A program made the position numbers and the translations under genes. A stretch of 64,000 nt of DNA. Origin: Brachycybe producta (Eukaryota > Arthropoda > Diplopoda > Playtdesmida > Andrognathidae). Where the stretch lies: the NCBI GenBank assembly GCA_036925085.1, contig JAUPFP010000125.1, positions 124,001 to 188,000 on the forward strand, in the 5' to 3' direction. Positions 61,601 to 64,000 of this stretch are shown one piece after another; position 1 is the first letter of the stretch, and every line of letters starts with the position of its first letter. The notes beneath the pieces are model-generated. The model was not told the DNA's origin. It did no database searches and saw only the letters and a program-made list of their open reading frames with translations.

Positions 61601-62369
61601 ATTCGTATTTTTAAACAAAACGCATATTACATGCATCATTCTAGGGAAGAGGTACGGCAAAAGTGTTTGTATGCCGAGTGTGTGTGGTTTTGATCACTGT
61701 ATAAAAGTGAATGTTTCGTGTAGGCCTACCGGCACCGATGCCTGAGGCTATGGCTGAAATTTCAGAAAGAAAAAAAACATGCGATTTGAAGTTCTTCAAC
61801 TTTAACTCTGAGCATTTTTCCAACATAATAAAACTGTTTAACTACATTCATTAAAACAGAGGATTTTTTTAATGATGAAACCTAATTGAAAGGGTTCAAG
61901 TTAAAGTTCAAAGTTTTCCTTCTTGAATGTGTGCCTAAAACATAATGATTCCACATTCCATCTAAATGATGAAAATATTTAACTATAGTTATACATCATG
62001 CCCGTTTAGTTTCCTCGAACATCAGAGGTTTTGCTTCTTTAAAGTAGGCGGGCGATATTTTAACAATGAGTGAGTAGATAATGTAGAGCTTAGTAGACAC
62101 AAAATGTATTCAGAAATAAAAGAGCTTTTTATAAATTGCAACTGGAGGGCATTTTTGTTGCAAGCTAATGAAAAGCCAACAACAGACTACCATAGTATAA
62201 CTAGTTGTGGTTCTTCAAACAAACCAAAATTGAAAACCAAGAGAGAAATATAATACACGGACATCCTTTTCTATATATAAATAATCTGACCACCAAAAAT
62301 CCAGTAAAAGGGCTAAAAAAAAAAGGACGCAAAAATGGCTGTTAAAATTGGAAGGAAAAAAATGTCTAA

Positions 62370-62761
62370 CTGAATACAGACTATCAATTCTGGTTTGTCA
62401 GTTATGGATTATCTCTCAAAATCATCACAGATGTTCAAACAATTTCTATTTATTTTTGGTTTTTCTCTTGAAATTATATGTGGGGTTCCTATTTTTATCA
62501 TTTTAACAAATTTTAACAAAGCATTTGCAAAGCTGTTTGGAACAGTTTTTCAAACGTTCCAACGCTTTTGTCAATCCACGCCACCACACACCATCAAGTT
62601 CCCTTCATTTAAATCTAAAAATTTTAAGTGGATTTCAAGTCGAGTAGATCGTTCAAAATAATATCCAAGAGCAATAAAATCTTTTGATTGAATTAACAAA
62701 ATCCACCAAATACACGATAAATTGTTCGATTGAAAAGCCAGAATTGATCGTCTGTACTCAG
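62370..62761. mobile_element. Foldback MITE, ACAGACKATCAATTCTGG arms
   Basis: CTGAATACAGACTATCAATT CTGGTTTGTCA at the left and AAAGCCAGAATTGATCGTCT GTACTCAG at the right: inverted ends of about 25 bp. 392 bp. The 88-residue frame at 62395-62661 lies within it; it is Phe/Lys-rich and has no recognised domain. Confidence 0.6.
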
Positions 62762-63170
62762 TCACATTTTATTCCAGTGACTAAAGACGAACATAAATAA
62801 ATAAATAGCTGCAGAGTTTCCTGTTCAATTTTTCTACAATAAATTATCTATTTGATGTGAATTGTATCGGTGGTTGATCTCTCCGCCCACCTACTTAAGA
62901 AGTCAAATTGTAGACATTACTTGAAATCCTACAAGAATATAAGAAAAAAGAAAGAAAGAAACGTAATTCCAACGCGTGCACAGATTGCAAAGAAAACGAT
63001 AATCGACAACTGAAATTGTGGGCCAGAAATGGCATTAATAAATGGCAAATGAAAATAAGTTGAAATCAAGAATTTGTTTAAAAAAAGACCTGCTCCATAT
63101 TGTTTTCTACTTTATAAACAGTCTGCATTACAGAAAAAAATCATAAAAATAAAATATAATATCTTATATG

Positions 63171-63304
63171 GCTGGTTATGTAGTCTGACGTCACATGCTC
63201 CGTCCTTTTCAACGTCAGACTTCATAACCAGCCAATTACAAGTTGCCAGTCGTCATAACAAGGGCGGAGCCAACTGAAGTTTTGACCTATTTCTAACTGC
63301 CTGT
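63171..63304. mobile_element. ACAGGCA-type MITE fragment
   Basis: Has GTCTGACGTCACATGCTCC (TGACGTCA at 63186-63193), GTCATAACAAGGGCGGAGCC and the right end TTTCTAACTGCCTGT. The left terminal repeat is absent. Confidence 0.65.
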
Positions 63305-64000
63305 GTCGCAGGCGGCTGGGCTGTGGTTGACTATAAAAAGATGCCAGATCTTTGCACGCCGACTACATTTCGTAGTCGAACTAGACCACTAAAAGGTGAT
63401 TTGTACGTGCAACAAGGCCCTTACACAGTAATGAGCAAGATATGACAATTTACTGTCGTACGGCATTATCTTTTTATAATGACCACCTTAATAGATTTCA
63501 ATTATTATGTTAATAAAAATACATTGAAATTAATTATCGGTAGAATTTGTTCGTAATGTAAACGCACCTTTAATTGTACTAATTTTGCCAATATGTAATA
63601 CGGTTGCTATTCTATGTGACAAGTCTTGACAGAAACACAATTGAATTGGGTTTTTGTTTCATCACAAAAAAAACCAAAAACTCATTAAAAACATGTCTTT
63701 TGTCTATGTGATTGTTCATCGCTCACCTTAATCTAATTTCAAATTCAAACAACCAATTAAAGATTTTGTCAGTCAAACAACAAGAGAAACAACCAACATT
63801 CGTCGACATTTCCAATTCCCAATTTTACAAAAAAAGATCCAATTGAAGATTTACTTAATGAAAAAAAAAATTCTATCTGTAACACAAATTATTTATGTAT
63901 TAGTTAGAAAATTGGTGAAACTTTTTTATATAAAAATTATAAAAAAATACATTTTGAAATTGAAACCACTTATTTCTTAATATTTTATTTTAACTAAAAC

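Larger units (their letters stand above)
57369..64000 (-). other. 5' intron of the CARP gene (partial)
   Basis: At least 6.6 kb of intron preceding the first visible exon; its donor is outside the window or unrecognised. It holds two ACAGGCA-type MITEs (58427-58632 and a partial at 63171-63304), a foldback element (62370-62761), a copy of the AGAAACTAGAA repeat near 57660-57770 and another near 61180-61330, and a short inverted repeat around 59735-59790 (GCGGTTCC...GGAACC type). No second gene was recognised. The 88-residue frame at 62395-62661 lies inside the foldback element. Confidence 0.75.

Noticed and set aside
62395-62661. 88-residue plus-strand frame with hydrophobic segments
   Set aside because: It lies inside the inverted-repeat element 62370-62761, and no family is recognised; more likely repeat-derived than a membrane protein.

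Overview
The window is AT-rich eukaryotic, most likely arthropod, DNA. It holds one recognisable host gene: the middle of a carbonic anhydrase-related protein of the CA10/CA11 (insect CARPB) type. Four minus-strand exons with consensus splice sites were read directly: 57232-57368, 20018-20209, 7501-7596 and 2364-2430. Spliced in that order they give about 163 continuous residues of an alpha-carbonic-anhydrase fold, from the N-terminal part of the domain to roughly two thirds through it. The start (signal peptide) exon lies beyond 64000 or was not recognised. The C-terminal exons lie below position 1. The introns are long (about 37.0, 12.4 and 5.1 kb), so almost the whole window is intron. The protein resembles arthropod CARPB more than vertebrate CA10, from family knowledge recalled without a search. 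Of the three zinc-binding histidine positions of active enzymes, the first two are His and the third is Gln.

One further stretch looks exon-like. It is a 67-codon, GC-richer, minus-strand open segment at 32073-32273 with an acceptor-like AG and a good donor. It lies inside the largest intron, and its phase fits the flanking exons. Whether it is a cassette exon, an alternative first exon, part of a nested gene or chance is open.

The rest is a dense field of small non-autonomous DNA transposons, several with target-site duplications (TSDs) visible by eye. They include hAT-like elements (21802-22819 with a nested copy at 22007-22229; 42394-42681; 55684-56100) and a multi-copy ACAGGCA-ended MITE family carrying the palindrome TGACGTCA. 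There is a composite ACTAGT-started family that contains that MITE and ends in microsatellite. There are pogo/Tigger-like MITEs, mariner-like CAGGGTG elements, TTAA-ended foldback elements sharing an AGAAACTAGAA core, and several other foldback families. Three short LTR-retrotransposon-like fossils (25184-25985, 40995-41850, 44462-45258) carry a gag-like N-terminal reading frame. Microsatellites (TA, GA/CT, GTT), long G tracts and a 180-bp purine-only minisatellite are scattered through the introns.

Layout from high to low coordinates, the direction of transcription: 5' intron with MITEs (64000-57369); exon; 37-kb intron with the LTR fossils, the candidate exon and most hAT elements; exon at 20.1 kb; 12.4-kb intron with the composite repeats and foldbacks; exon at 7.5 kb; 5.1-kb intron; exon at 2.4 kb; 3' intron with two foldback elements. 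No tRNA, rRNA, CRISPR array or second confident protein gene was seen. Most short open frames are low-complexity or repeat-derived.
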